Source: Sandaracinaceae bacterium (lineage in GTDB: Bacteria; Myxococcota_A; Polyangia; Polyangiales; Sandaracinaceae). Taken from it: a stretch of 64,000 nucleotides of DNA. This document shows, piece after piece, positions 27,551-36,516 of this stretch. Every line of letters begins with the position of its first letter. The stretch's first letter is position 1. The DNA lies in NCBI GenBank assembly GCA_019637095.1, contig JAHBWG010000033.1:1-64000 (forward strand), written 5' to 3'. The position numbers and the translations under genes were made by a program. The notes under the pieces were generated by a model. That model saw only the letters and a list, made by a program, of their open reading frames with translations. It made no database searches and had not been told where the DNA came from.

Positions 27551-30500
27551 TCAATCGGACTCGACCGGGCGGTGCCGCAGCGTGCTCCACAGGCGGCCTC
27601 GACCGAGCAGGAGCCGGCGCAGCGCGTGGGTCACGGGCGAGCCGAGGAGGGGCTCGACGCGCTCGATGTCGGTGGCGGCGTCGACGTGGGGCGCGAGCGC
27701 GGCCACGACGGTCTCGTCGTCCGCGTCGTCGGGCAGCTCGGCGCCGGCGCGGAGCGCGTCGACGAGGTGCTCGACGGCGAGCTCTACGCGATCGAGGGCC
27801 GCGCCATCGAGCTCGGCGTCGGCGTCCGGGTGAGGCTCGTCGAAGTCGCCTTCGAGCGCGCGGTCGAAGCGCTCCCACACGGCGTGCCGTGCGCTCGCGT
27901 GGTCGGGCCCGAGCGCGAGCGCTCTATCCGTCGCGCGGCGCGCGAGCGAGCGCCACCCCCACCACCACGCCGAGTGCACCAGGTTGAGGAGCATCCACGG
28001 CCGCGGCGCGGCCCTGCGCGCGTAGTCTCGCAGCCAGATCAGGCACGCGAGCGAGTGCCCGGCGGCGAGCAGCGCGTACCCGAACGAGCCCCAGGTCTGG
28101 TCGTGCCGCCGCAGCCACCGGCCATGTCGGAGCCACGCCCCGAAGATCGCCCACGTACGGCGGGCGGCGCCGAGCCGCTCGATCCAGCCGGCGACCGCGG
28201 CCACGCCCGCGGGTCCGAGCGCGTCGGGCGCGCGCAGCAACCCGCCTGCGCGATCCAGCTCCGCTTCGCCTGCCACCTCGGCCCAGGCCCAGCCGATCGC
28301 GGGGCTCGCGTCCGGGTCGCCCATCCGCGCTTCGACGACGTCGAGCGCGCGCTCGAGCCGGGGTCGCTCCCCGAAGGCGCGCAGCGCCGCTGTCAAGGAA
28401 GATTGCGATACTTCTGGCGTGTCGAGCAGCTGTCCCAGCGCGTGGATCGCGCCGTCCCAGTCCCCGCGTCCGGCCTCGACGCGGACGCGCGCGGACGCCC
28501 GCTCGGGGGGCGCGAACGCGAGCCCACGGACGTCGAGCACGCGCGCCGCTCCCGCGGCGTCCCCGGTCTCGAGCCGCAGGTCGATCAGCGCCGAGACGGC
28601 GTAGGCGTGGCTCGGCAGCAACGCGGCCGTGCGCTCGAACGCCTCGATCGCGCCGGCCCGGTCGCCGGCGATTCGGCGCGCATCGGCGAGGTACAGGTGG
28701 CTCAGGCCGTCGGCGGGTGCGTGCGCCACGAGGAGCTCGGCCTGGCGGACGAACTCGTCCTGTCGCCCGAGATGGTCGAGCCAATCGCACACGGCGCGAC
28801 GGCCCCATGCGTAGCCGGGTGCGCGCTCCAGGACGCCGAGCATGTCGTCGATCGCCTCGGCGACCTCGCCACGGCGCGCGCGCACCCAGGCGCGCCGCCC
28901 GTCGATGGGGTGCGGGACCGGGCCGACCCACTCCGTCGGCGGACAGGCGGCGATCGCCTCGTCGAACCGTCCGGCCTCGGCGAGCACGACGGCGAGCAGA
29001 TCTGCCGCGCGCCCCTCGCGCGGCGAGCGCGCGAGCGCGGCCCGCAGGGCGCGGGCCCGCTCGTCGACAGCGTCGCGTCCGAGCACGAGGGCCAGGCGCA
29101 GCCAGCGGATCGGGTCGCGGTCGTCTTCGGCGAGCTGGGCGCGCAGGCGTCCCGCGGCTTCGTCGGCGCGTCCGAGCTCGTGCGCGTATCCTGCGAGCAG
29201 ATCGAAGGCCGCCTCGTCCAGGGTGTCCTCGTCGAGCGCGGCGAGCAGCTCGTCGAGCGCGTCGCCGCGTGCTCCCTCGGCCCACGCGACCCGAGCCCGC
29301 TCGGCGCGGAGGCTGCTCGAGCGCGGCGTCACCGTGAGCGCATCGTCGAGGACGGCGCGCGCCGCGACGAGATCGCCGCGCTCCCGAAGGAGCGCGGCGA
29401 GTCGAAGGCGCGGCTCGATGCTGCGGGGTGAGAGCGCGATGAGGGCGCGCAGGCTGGCCGCCTCGGCGGCGGCGTCGCCCGCGATCCGGTGTGCGTCGGC
29501 GTGGAGGCGATGGAGTCGGAACCACCGAGGGAACTGCGCGAGGGCTCGTTCGCAGAGGGCGAGGGCTTCACCGGCCTCGCCCGCGTCCAGGCGCGCGTCG
29601 ATGAGCGCCTCCCAAGCGTCGGGGCGGTGCGCGGCGCGCGCGAGCAGGGCCTCGAGGCGCTCGCGTCGCTCCCCGTGCGGGAGGCACGCCGCCGCGCGCG
29701 CGGCCTGGAGCAGACCTGGGCCGGCGCTGATCTTCGTGTCGAGCAGAGACAAGACGAAGCGCACGTCCTCGCGCGCGTCCTCTGCGCCGCCGCCGAGCGC
29801 GGCGAGCTCGTCGATCGCGATCGCGTCGTCGACCCACAGCTCGAGGGCGCGGCGCAGCGACGCGCGCGCGCCCTCGACGTCGCCGGCCCGCGCCAGCAAG
29901 TGCCCCAGGACGCTGTGGCTGGCGTCGTCGTTCGGGGCGCGCGCCACGGTGTCGCGGGCGAGCTCGAGCGCGTGATCCATCGCGCCGAGCGAGGCGTGCA
30001 CGAGCGCGAGCTCGCGGCGAGCCCAGCGATCCTCGGGGCGGGCCCTCAGCCAGGACTCGAGCCGAGCCCGCGCGTCGTCGTCGTCGCGGCCGCGCAGCCA
30101 CCGGCACAGCTCGACCAGCAGGCCGGGCTCCTCGGGCAGCGCGTCGAACGCCGCCGTGACGCGCGCCGTCGCCGCCTCGGCGCCCTCGAGCTGCGCGAGG
30201 ACGTCCGCCAGCATGCCGAGCAGGTCCGAGCGCCACGGCGCGAGCGCGAGCGCCTCCTCGAGCGCGCTGCGCGCCGGCGCGAGCGCGCCGACCGCGAGGT
30301 GGACCTGCGCCGCGGTGGTGTGGCGATCGATCGCGGGCGCCGTCCGCTCGCGGCTCGCCTCGAGCCAGCGCATCGCGGCGGCCGGATCGCCGGCGCCGAT
30401 CTGCGCGCGCGCGATGAGGAGCGCGAGCTCTCCGTCCTCGGGCCGGCGCTCGGCGAGCTCCTCGAGCACCCGCACGCCGCGCTCGGGGTTGCCCGCGTCG

Positions 30501-32530
30501 AGGTAGGCGGCGTGGAGGGTCCGCGCGGGGCCGAGCGCGCGATCCCCGGCGTGGGCCACGCGCTCCTCGAGCAGCGCGAGGGCCTCCTCGCCGCGGCCTT
30601 CGGTGCATGCCCGCTCGTAGTAGGCCATCGCGAAGTGGTCGTCCGCGACGGTGAGGCAGGCGGCGAGCCGGTAGCTGTCGAGGATCGCGGTCGCGCGCGA
30701 CCCGTCGTCCCAGGAGGCCTCGAGATCGGCCAGGACGTGGTGGGCCATGGCGTGGAGCGGCGCGATCCGCAGGGCTCGCCGCAGCAGTCGACGCGCCTCG
30801 TCCACGTGGGCGACCTCGTGGCGCAGGTCCTCCGCCATCGACGTGAGCAGCGCGGGGTCATCGATGCGCACATGCGCCCTCCAGAAGTCGAGGCGCGCCG
30901 CGAGCGGCTGCGTGTGCCGCATGGCCTCGCCCCGCCGCAGGACGAACGCGCCGCACTCGGGGTGGAGCGCCATCAGCGCGTCGTACAGGGGCACGCAGTC
31001 CCCGCGCCGCCCCTCGTAGTGGGCGAGCGCGAGCGCGCCCGAGAGCGCGATGCGCGAGCCGGGACCCTCCTCGGCGAGCGCGGCGGCCGCGGCCCGCGCG
31101 GTCTCGACGTCGTGTGCGTCGAGCGCGCTGTCGATCGCCACGAGGCGGTCCCACAGCCGCGGCGTCGGTCCGAGGTCGAGCGCCTCGAGCGCACCGGCCC
31201 GCCCCCGGGGCGCGAGGACGAGCCCGTGGGGCCCGAACCACGCCTGCTCCTCGAGCGCCTCCTCGGCGAGCTCCACGAGGCTCGTCGTCGAAGGGTCGCG
31301 GAGGAGGAGCGTGCGCCGCGCGAGGTCGTACCCGACGACCGCGGTGCTGTGGGCCTCGACGGTGTGCGCGATGCTCAGAAGGAACGGGAAGCCGGCGTCG
31401 ATCAGGAGCCGGGCACGCGCGAAGTCGACGTCGAGCTGCCGGACGGCGTAGCCCCGCGCGGTCGCCCAGTCGACGGCGCGATGCAGCGGCGTGCCCGCGT
31501 AGCAGATCGCGTCCGCGATCTCGACGTGATCGACGGGGTCGCCGTGAAAAGCGCAGAGCGAGGCGAGGCTCGACGGCAGGCAGGTGACGTGGCGCTGGCG
31601 GATGTGCGGCACTCCGTCGAGCTCGACCCGTGGCAGCGGTGTGCCCTCCTCGAGCGCGGCGAGGGCCGCCGCGAAACGCTCGGGGAAGCCGCGACCGGCG
31701 TCACGCGCGAGCGCCTCGGCGCGGCGGTACGCGCCGCGCAGGTAGGCGGCCTCCGCGCGGCTCCGCGCGATCACCTGGGCGAGCGGGCGCTCGCAGAGGC
31801 GCGCGGCCGTCGCGGCGAGCTCCAGATCTGCTTCGCACGCGTCGTAGCGGCGCAGGGTGAACGCGAGCTCCGCGCGGTGCATCGCGAGCTCGAAGCTCTC
31901 GGGGGTGCGGGGATGCTCGAGCGAGGCGAGCGCCTCTTCGTGTCGGCCGAGCTCACCGAGGAGCGTAGCGCGCTTCGAGAGCAGGCCCGTGCTCGCGAGG
32001 CCGGCGTCGAGGGCCTCCTCGACGATGGCGAGCGCGCCGGCTCGGTCGTCGGCGGCGGAGGCGATCCAGGCGCGGTGCTTCGCGACCCACGCGCGATCGG
32101 CGCCGGCGGCGGCGGCGCGCTCGAGCTCGGCGCGGGCGCGGCCGAAGTCGCGCAGGCTCGCGAGGAAGCCGGCGCGCGCGGCGTGGGCGTCGCCGTACCC
32201 GTCGAGCACCGCGGCGCGGTGTCGCATCCACTCGAGGGCGTGCCAGGGCCCGCGGCGCCCGTGGATGACCAGGGCCATGAAGTGGGCCGCCTCCGCGTCC
32301 GCCGGCGCGTCGCGGTACGCGCGGAACGTCAGCGCCTGAGCGAGGCCTCCCGCGCCGAGCCGCATGGCGAGCCGCGCCGCGAGGATCCGCCCGCGCGGTG
32401 CCGGCCAGAGACGCAGATCGTCGGGCATCCCTGCGCCGAGCGCGCTGGCGAACCGACCCGCGTCGTAGAGCGCGCGTACGGCCTCGAGCGGCTCCGATGG
32501 AGGCGGCAGGGGGAGGGTCACGTGGGTCAT
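27551..32530 (-). CDS. giant TPR protein with embedded C39-like peptidase domain
   Basis: A 1659-aa protein made mostly of TPR helical repeats. Between residues 304 and 429 a C39-like papain-fold domain interrupts them: Gln312, Cys317 (HVTCLPSSLAS), His394 (VEAHSTAVVGYD) and Asp412 (LLLRDPST) fit the oxyanion Gln and Cys-His-Asp triad. More than 20 TPR pairs follow. No signal peptide is visible. In ABC exporters C39 domains cut Gly-Gly leaders, but here no transporter is fused. The ATG at 32530 gives MTHVTLPLPPP; an ATG at 32575 would add 15 residues. It is one of the largest genes of the window and stands upstream of the activase operon. Confidence 0.82.
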   Translation of the reverse strand: MTHVTLPLPPPSEPLEAVRALYDAGRFASALGAGMPDDLRLWPAPRGRILAARLAMRLGAGGLAQALTFRAYRDAPADAEAAHFMALVIHGRRGPWHALEWMRHRAAVLDGYGDAHAARAGFLASLRDFGRARAELERAAAAGADRAWVAKHRAWIASAADDRAGALAIVEEALDAGLASTGLLSKRATLLGELGRHEEALASLEHPRTPESFELAMHRAELAFTLRRYDACEADLELAATAARLCERPLAQVIARSRAEAAYLRGAYRRAEALARDAGRGFPERFAAALAALEEGTPLPRVELDGVPHIRQRHVTCLPSSLASLCAFHGDPVDHVEIADAICYAGTPLHRAVDWATARGYAVRQLDVDFARARLLIDAGFPFLLSIAHTVEAHSTAVVGYDLARRTLLLRDPSTTSLVELAEEALEEQAWFGPHGLVLAPRGRAGALEALDLGPTPRLWDRLVAIDSALDAHDVETARAAAAALAEEGPGSRIALSGALALAHYEGRRGDCVPLYDALMALHPECGAFVLRRGEAMRHTQPLAARLDFWRAHVRIDDPALLTSMAEDLRHEVAHVDEARRLLRRALRIAPLHAMAHHVLADLEASWDDGSRATAILDSYRLAACLTVADDHFAMAYYERACTEGRGEEALALLEERVAHAGDRALGPARTLHAAYLDAGNPERGVRVLEELAERRPEDGELALLIARAQIGAGDPAAAMRWLEASRERTAPAIDRHTTAAQVHLAVGALAPARSALEEALALAPWRSDLLGMLADVLAQLEGAEAATARVTAAFDALPEEPGLLVELCRWLRGRDDDDARARLESWLRARPEDRWARRELALVHASLGAMDHALELARDTVARAPNDDASHSVLGHLLARAGDVEGARASLRRALELWVDDAIAIDELAALGGGAEDAREDVRFVLSLLDTKISAGPGLLQAARAAACLPHGERRERLEALLARAAHRPDAWEALIDARLDAGEAGEALALCERALAQFPRWFRLHRLHADAHRIAGDAAAEAASLRALIALSPRSIEPRLRLAALLRERGDLVAARAVLDDALTVTPRSSSLRAERARVAWAEGARGDALDELLAALDEDTLDEAAFDLLAGYAHELGRADEAAGRLRAQLAEDDRDPIRWLRLALVLGRDAVDERARALRAALARSPREGRAADLLAVVLAEAGRFDEAIAACPPTEWVGPVPHPIDGRRAWVRARRGEVAEAIDDMLGVLERAPGYAWGRRAVCDWLDHLGRQDEFVRQAELLVAHAPADGLSHLYLADARRIAGDRAGAIEAFERTAALLPSHAYAVSALIDLRLETGDAAGAARVLDVRGLAFAPPERASARVRVEAGRGDWDGAIHALGQLLDTPEVSQSSLTAALRAFGERPRLERALDVVEARMGDPDASPAIGWAWAEVAGEAELDRAGGLLRAPDALGPAGVAAVAGWIERLGAARRTWAIFGAWLRHGRWLRRHDQTWGSFGYALLAAGHSLACLIWLRDYARRAAPRPWMLLNLVHSAWWWGWRSLARRATDRALALGPDHASARHAVWERFDRALEGDFDEPHPDADAELDGAALDRVELAVEHLVDALRAGAELPDDADDETVVAALAPHVDAATDIERVEPLLGSPVTHALRRLLLGRGRLWSTLRHRPVESD

Positions 32531-32578
32531 GGCGGGCTCATCGGTGCTGGGCGGTGACGGTTTCGCGCGAACCATCAC

Positions 32579-32749
32579 GGATCGTGCCGCGTCTGATCAG
32601 CGCGATGCCGCGCTCTGGGGTGGCGCCGTGGGGATAAGCGCCGCGCCGTACGGCGAGCCCACCACGCGACGAACGCTCGAGCGCGCGGCCCCCTTCCATC
32701 GGGGGCGCCGAGAGATCGTCGCGATCGGCGACGGCGATGGGCCGGGCTT
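32579..32749. other. non-coding gap between the TPR gene and the V4R operon
   Basis: A gap of 171 bases between two minus-strand genes. No hairpin, repeat or gene can be supported. It should hold the end of the V4R operon transcript and perhaps the promoter of the TPR gene. Confidence 0.5.
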
Positions 32750-33367
32750 TCAGGCGTGGGCCCAGCCGTGCGCGGCGTCCGGGTCGGTGAAGGAGGCGAT
32801 GCGGCACCAGGGGCAGCGCAGCGCGAGCGACGAGGCGAGGAACCCGAGCGCGCTCGACGGATGCACGAGCGCGACCCGCGTGACGTGCCGTTGCGCAGAG
32901 AGGATGCCGCCGAGCTCGTCGATGAACGCGCGATCGGGCCGCTCTCCCGGGGGCAGGGGCACGACGAGCGCGCTCGCGCGAGGATCCCTCGCGGCCCGCT
33001 CGAGCTCGCCGAGCGCGGCGGCGAGCGTCGGCGCCGCGCTCACCGCGGGCGAGGCGGGCGCGATGGAGCGGCGGTCGGCCACCTGGCGCTCCGCGCGGAC
33101 CTCGACCCGCGGCAGGCGCAGCGAGAGGCTCGACGCGAAGAAGCCGACCGCGGCATGCGAGGAGACGAGCAGGAGGCGCGCGGGCGGCGTGGCCGCGATC
33201 GCGCGCGCGACCGCGTCGGCGTCCGCTCGCAGGTGCTCGAGGTCCGGGGCGACGACGCGCAGGACGCGCGCGCCGCGGGTCTGCATGGTGGTCAACGCGC
33301 GTCGCACCTGCGCGGCGGCGGGCGAGTCGCTCCGCAGCTCGAGCTCGTAGATGGGCTCGTCGCTCAT
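32750..33367 (-). CDS. tandem SpoIIAA/STAS-like protein, unknown role
   Basis: A 205-aa protein with an internal duplication. The first half contains RLLLVSSHAAVGFFASSLSL, the second half RVALVHPSSALGFLASSLAL followed by CPWCRIASFTDPDAAHGWA. This ending resembles SpoIIAA-like (STAS/SEC14-type) proteins, in which a strand, a helix and a FxDxxxAxxW motif close the domain. Only the second copy has the CPWC pair. The ATG at 33367 overlaps the upstream stop as ATGA. It is the last gene of the operon that starts at 35894. Confidence 0.65.
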   Translation of the reverse strand: MSDEPIYELELRSDSPAAAQVRRALTTMQTRGARVLRVVAPDLEHLRADADAVARAIAATPPARLLLVSSHAAVGFFASSLSLRLPRVEVRAERQVADRRSIAPASPAVSAAPTLAAALGELERAARDPRASALVVPLPPGERPDRAFIDELGGILSAQRHVTRVALVHPSSALGFLASSLALRCPWCRIASFTDPDAAHGWAHA

Positions 33368-34455
33368 CGCGTCCTCGCGGCGAGCCGTGTGAGCACGTCG
33401 GTGAGGGCGGCGAGATCGTCGGTGGTGGTGCCCGCGCCGGCCGAGGCGCGCACCGCGCCGCCCTCGGCGAGCGTGCCGAGGTGCGCGTGCGCCGCGGGCG
33501 CGCAGTGCAGGCCCGCGCGCACGACGAGGTCGAACGCGCGATCGAGGATCTCCTCGACCTCGAGGGGCGCGACGCCGTCGATCGCGAACAGCACGATCGG
33601 CAGCTCGCCCGCGGCGAGGACGCGCGCGCCGCTGCGGTCCACCGCGCGTTGGAGCGCCGCGGCGAGGGGCGCCGGGTCGAACGGCTCGGCGAGCGCGTGG
33701 CGCGCGGCGCGTCCGAGCGCCGCGATCGCGGGCAGCGCGTGGGTGCCCGCCTCGAGCCGCCCGGGCAGCTCCGCGGGCATCTCGGGGTCGGCCGCGTCCG
33801 CGCCGGTGCCGCCGTAGGCGCGCGGCTCGAGCGCGACGCCGCCGCGCACGACGAGCGCGCCGGCGCCGGCGGGCGCCCGCAGCGCCTTGTGCGAGGAGAA
33901 CGCGATCAGCTCCGCGTCGCCGACGTCGAGCGCGCCGCCGAGCCCCGCGGTCTGCGCGCAGTCGACGACGGTGCGCGCGCCGCGGGCCCGCGCGAGCTCG
34001 GCGAGGGCGGCCACCGGCTGGAGGGCGCCGGTCACGTTGCTCGCGTGTCCGACGACGACGAGCTCGATCTCGGCGGGCCACTCGCGCGCGCTCGCCGCGA
34101 CGTCGACGCGCCCGCGCGCGTCGTGCGGCAGCGTCCACACCGGGACCCCGAGCGCGTGGACGGGGCGCCGCGCCGCGTTGTGGAGGAGCGGGTCGACGGC
34201 GACCGCGCGCGGCGCGGGACGCAGCCCGAGGATCGCCTGGTTGAGCGCGGCGGTGGCCCCCGACGTGAAGCAGACGGTGCCGCCGCCGGCGAGCGCGGCG
34301 ACCGCGCCTCGCGCCTCGGCGAGCGCGGCGCTCGCGCCCGCCGCCACGCGGTGGTGTCCGCGTCCCGGTGAGCCGAGGGCGGCCGCGTCTGCGAGCGCGG
34401 CGAGCGCGGCGGGCAGGCGCGGCAGGCCGGTCGCGGCGTGGTCGAGGTAGATCAC
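33364..34455 (-). CDS. cysteine desulfurase-like class V aminotransferase
   Basis: A 363-aa PLP enzyme of the SufS/CsdA type. The N-terminus reads IYLDHAATGLPRLP; PLP-binding residues include NQAILGL, GHASNVTGALQP, DCAQTAGLG and the Lys in FSSHKALRAPAG. The C-terminal RAGLHCAPAAHAHLGT keeps the group II Cys expected to accept sulfur, followed by GGAVRASAG. It would release sulfur from cysteine for a cofactor or thio-product. GTG at 34455 overlaps the upstream stop as GTGA and gives the normal family N-terminus; GTG at 34467 is a possible alternative. Its neighbours are not the usual Suf genes. Confidence 0.82.
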   Translation of the reverse strand: MIYLDHAATGLPRLPAALAALADAAALGSPGRGHHRVAAGASAALAEARGAVAALAGGGTVCFTSGATAALNQAILGLRPAPRAVAVDPLLHNAARRPVHALGVPVWTLPHDARGRVDVAASAREWPAEIELVVVGHASNVTGALQPVAALAELARARGARTVVDCAQTAGLGGALDVGDAELIAFSSHKALRAPAGAGALVVRGGVALEPRAYGGTGADAADPEMPAELPGRLEAGTHALPAIAALGRAARHALAEPFDPAPLAAALQRAVDRSGARVLAAGELPIVLFAIDGVAPLEVEEILDRAFDLVVRAGLHCAPAAHAHLGTLAEGGAVRASAGAGTTTDDLAALTDVLTRLAARTR

Positions 34456-34736
34456 GCCCCGAGCCACCGCGCCGCCGTCTCGCGCGCGAGCTCTACGGCG
34501 CGCCCGCGCGCGGCGAGCCGCACCGTGAAGCGCACGCGCGGCTCGCCGACGATCCCGGTGAGGAGGAACGCGCCGGGCACGTCGAGCCGGAAGAACGGGC
34601 GCGGCAGATCGGCGAGCACGGTCCGGCTCGTCACGCCCTCGACGCGATCGAGATCCGCGAGGGCGACGCCCCGCGGCAGGTGCAGCTCGACGATGCGGTC
34701 CCCGCCGAGGCAGTCACGTGTCAAGACGACTTCCAT
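34452..34736 (-). CDS. 94-aa protein of unknown function
   Basis: A short, soluble protein that begins MEVVLTRDCLGGDRIVELHL and ends with an Arg/Ala-rich helix. The central part (FFRLDVPGAFLLTGIVGEP) looks like a compact beta-sheet domain. A single Cys occurs near the N-terminus. No family is recognised. The stop overlaps the cysteine desulfurase start as GTGA, so the two proteins are likely made together. A role as a sulfur acceptor or as a partner of the desulfurase is only a guess from position. Confidence 0.6.
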   Translation of the reverse strand: MEVVLTRDCLGGDRIVELHLPRGVALADLDRVEGVTSRTVLADLPRPFFRLDVPGAFLLTGIVGEPRVRFTVRLAARGRAVELARETAARWLGA

Positions 34737-34743
34737 TCGAGAG

Positions 34744-35400
34744 TCACCCGGCGACGCGCCGCGCGACGACCTCGCAGCGATCGGCGCCGGCGGCGCGGCA
34801 GGCGACCTCGCGCGCGTTGAAGCGCCCGGGCGCGTGGAAGAGCTGCTGGTAGAAGGCGTCGTCGAGGGCTGGCCGCGCGGCGATGTCCCCGTGGTAGACG
34901 AGGTTCATGATCCCGGCGACGCCGCCCGTGGCGAGGAAGCACACGCCGCCCGAGTCGCGCCTCGGGTAGTCGGCGAGGTAGCCCTCGGACTCGTAGCTGT
35001 TCGCGATCGAGACGGTGAGCTCCTCGCCCCCTCGCAGCGCCTCGACGCGCCACCGGCCCCAGCCGAGCGCGTTGACGACCCCGACGATGCCGTGGACCCA
35101 GTCCTCTGTCGACTCGACCATCGGCATGACGACGGCCTCCCACTCCTGCGAGAGCATGATCCCGCCGAACGTGTTGAACGCGCAGACGTGGCCCGCCTCG
35201 ACGAGGGAGGCGCGGGCGACGGCCGCGGCCTCGGGCGACCGCGCCTCCGCGGCGTGCAGCAGCGCGAACGAGGTGCGGTTGTAGAACGTCGCGAAGTGTC
35301 GCGTGAGGTAGAGGCCGAACGCCGGGATGAGGCCCTCCTCGTTGCCGACGAGCGGGAGGGTCCCCACCGCGCGTACGATCGCGTCGCCGTCGACGGCCAT
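34744..35400 (-). CDS. V4R-domain protein (second copy)
   Basis: A 218-aa protein with a C-terminal V4R-like segment (REVACRAAGADRCEVVAR), whose Cys pair resembles the metal-binding end of 4-vinyl reductase domains. The N-terminal part is helical (LIPAFGLYLTRHFATFYNR) and the middle holds GHVCAFNTFGGIMLSQEWE. V4R domains bind small hydrophobic molecules in BchJ and in regulators such as DmpR. ATG at 35400 shares its first base with the upstream stop (TGATG) and has GGAGG 7 bases before it. It is paired with the next gene upstream, another V4R protein. Confidence 0.68.
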   Translation of the reverse strand: MAVDGDAIVRAVGTLPLVGNEEGLIPAFGLYLTRHFATFYNRTSFALLHAAEARSPEAAAVARASLVEAGHVCAFNTFGGIMLSQEWEAVVMPMVESTEDWVHGIVGVVNALGWGRWRVEALRGGEELTVSIANSYESEGYLADYPRRDSGGVCFLATGGVAGIMNLVYHGDIAARPALDDAFYQQLFHAPGRFNAREVACRAAGADRCEVVARRVAG

Positions 35401-35894
35401 CAGCGCACCTCCACGCGGAACGCGCAGCGCTCGGCACCGCACGCGAAGCACTCGGCCTCGCGCACCCGGACCCGCTCCGGCGTCAGCCCGTGCGCGACGA
35501 TCACGGCCGCGGCGACGAAGCCCTCGACGAACGCGCAGGCCGGGGTCGGGCGCGTACCCCGCGTCGCGACCCAGCCCATCGCATAGTGCGAGCTTGGGCT
35601 GTACGCGAGCCCGCCGCGCGGACCGACGCCCGCGAGGTCGAGCGTGCCGAACCCGAGCTGTCGGAACAGGGCGCTCGCGCGCCCGAGGACCTCGGCGCCT
35701 GGGCCGCCGAGCTCCGCGAGCGAGAGGCGGACCGCCTCCTGCGCCGCGGCGCGCTGCACGTCGCCCGCGTCCTCGCCGAGCCCGGCCTCGATCGCCTCCT
35801 GGAGCGCGCAGTTGTAGAAGTGACAGTGGAACACCAGCGGCTGCCCTCCGAGCAGCGCCGTGTTGCTGTCCGCGTCGTGTGCGATCTCGATCAC
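35400..35894 (-). CDS. V4R-domain protein (first copy, operon leader)
   Basis: A 164-aa protein. The C-terminus carries the V4R signature with two Cys pairs (VREAECFACGAERCAFRVEV) and is preceded by FVAAAVIVAHG, the helix before the Cys motif. The N-terminal HCHFYNCALQEAI contains further His/Cys residues that could bind metal. It is likely a small-molecule sensor or carrier. GTG at 35894 has a very good ribosome site, GGAGG, six bases upstream. It starts a five-gene coupled operon ending at 32750. Confidence 0.72.
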   Translation of the reverse strand: MIEIAHDADSNTALLGGQPLVFHCHFYNCALQEAIEAGLGEDAGDVQRAAAQEAVRLSLAELGGPGAEVLGRASALFRQLGFGTLDLAGVGPRGGLAYSPSSHYAMGWVATRGTRPTPACAFVEGFVAAAVIVAHGLTPERVRVREAECFACGAERCAFRVEVR

Positions 35895-35993
35895 CCAGGC
35901 CTCCGTTCGTGGCGGCGCACCGCCCCGGCGACCGCACCCGAGGGCGTTTGTACGGTGCCGGCGGGCCGCACCGCAAGCCCGAGAACGGGGACA

Positions 35994-36503
35994 TCAGCGC
36001 GCAGGCAGGAGCACGCGCGCGCAGGGCGGATCGAACGCGCGCTCATCGCAGTCGTCCTCGGTGCCGTCGGCGGCGAGGAGGTTGACGAAGTCGATCGGCG
36101 CGTCGAGCGCGACCATCGGGTGGTGCCAGACGCCCGGCGCGTACGTGATCGCACGGGCGCCGTCGGCGACGAACGCGGCGAGCGTGGCGAGGTCCGGCGC
36201 GTCGCCGCCGCGCGCGACGACGAGCAGGTAGCGGCCACCGCCGAGCGGCGCGAAGAGCTGCGTCGAGCGCGGGTGCCGCTCGAGTCGGCGCACGTCGAGG
36301 TGCGGCGCGTCGAGCGGGGCGCAGCGGAAGAGCGCGGCGCCGAAGGCGACGCCGGGCCGGGCGCTCTCGAGCACGGCGAGGCCGTCCCACGCCTCGGCCG
36401 TCCCGTGGTTGGCGCTCCGCGGCGCGGTCGGGCGCGCGGCGATCACGGCGCCGAAGGGCGCGTAGCCCTCGACCGTCAGCGGACGCGCGATCAGCTCCCG
36501 CAC
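35994..36503 (-). CDS. allA: ureidoglycolate lyase
   Basis: A 169-aa cupin-fold enzyme that splits ureidoglycolate into glyoxylate and urea in purine/allantoin degradation. Typical features are PLTVEGYAPFGAVIA at the N-terminus, the RHPRSTQLFAPLGG block, and the metal-binding GVWHHPMVAL. The length is normal for AllA. No other allantoin-pathway gene is seen in the window. GTG at 36503 is the start and lies 13 bases after the Tat lipoprotein gene, so the two may be co-transcribed. Confidence 0.82.
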   Translation of the reverse strand: MRELIARPLTVEGYAPFGAVIAARPTAPRSANHGTAEAWDGLAVLESARPGVAFGAALFRCAPLDAPHLDVRRLERHPRSTQLFAPLGGGRYLLVVARGGDAPDLATLAAFVADGARAITYAPGVWHHPMVALDAPIDFVNLLAADGTEDDCDERAFDPPCARVLLPAR

Positions 36504-36516
36504 GCGCGGCGCTCGC

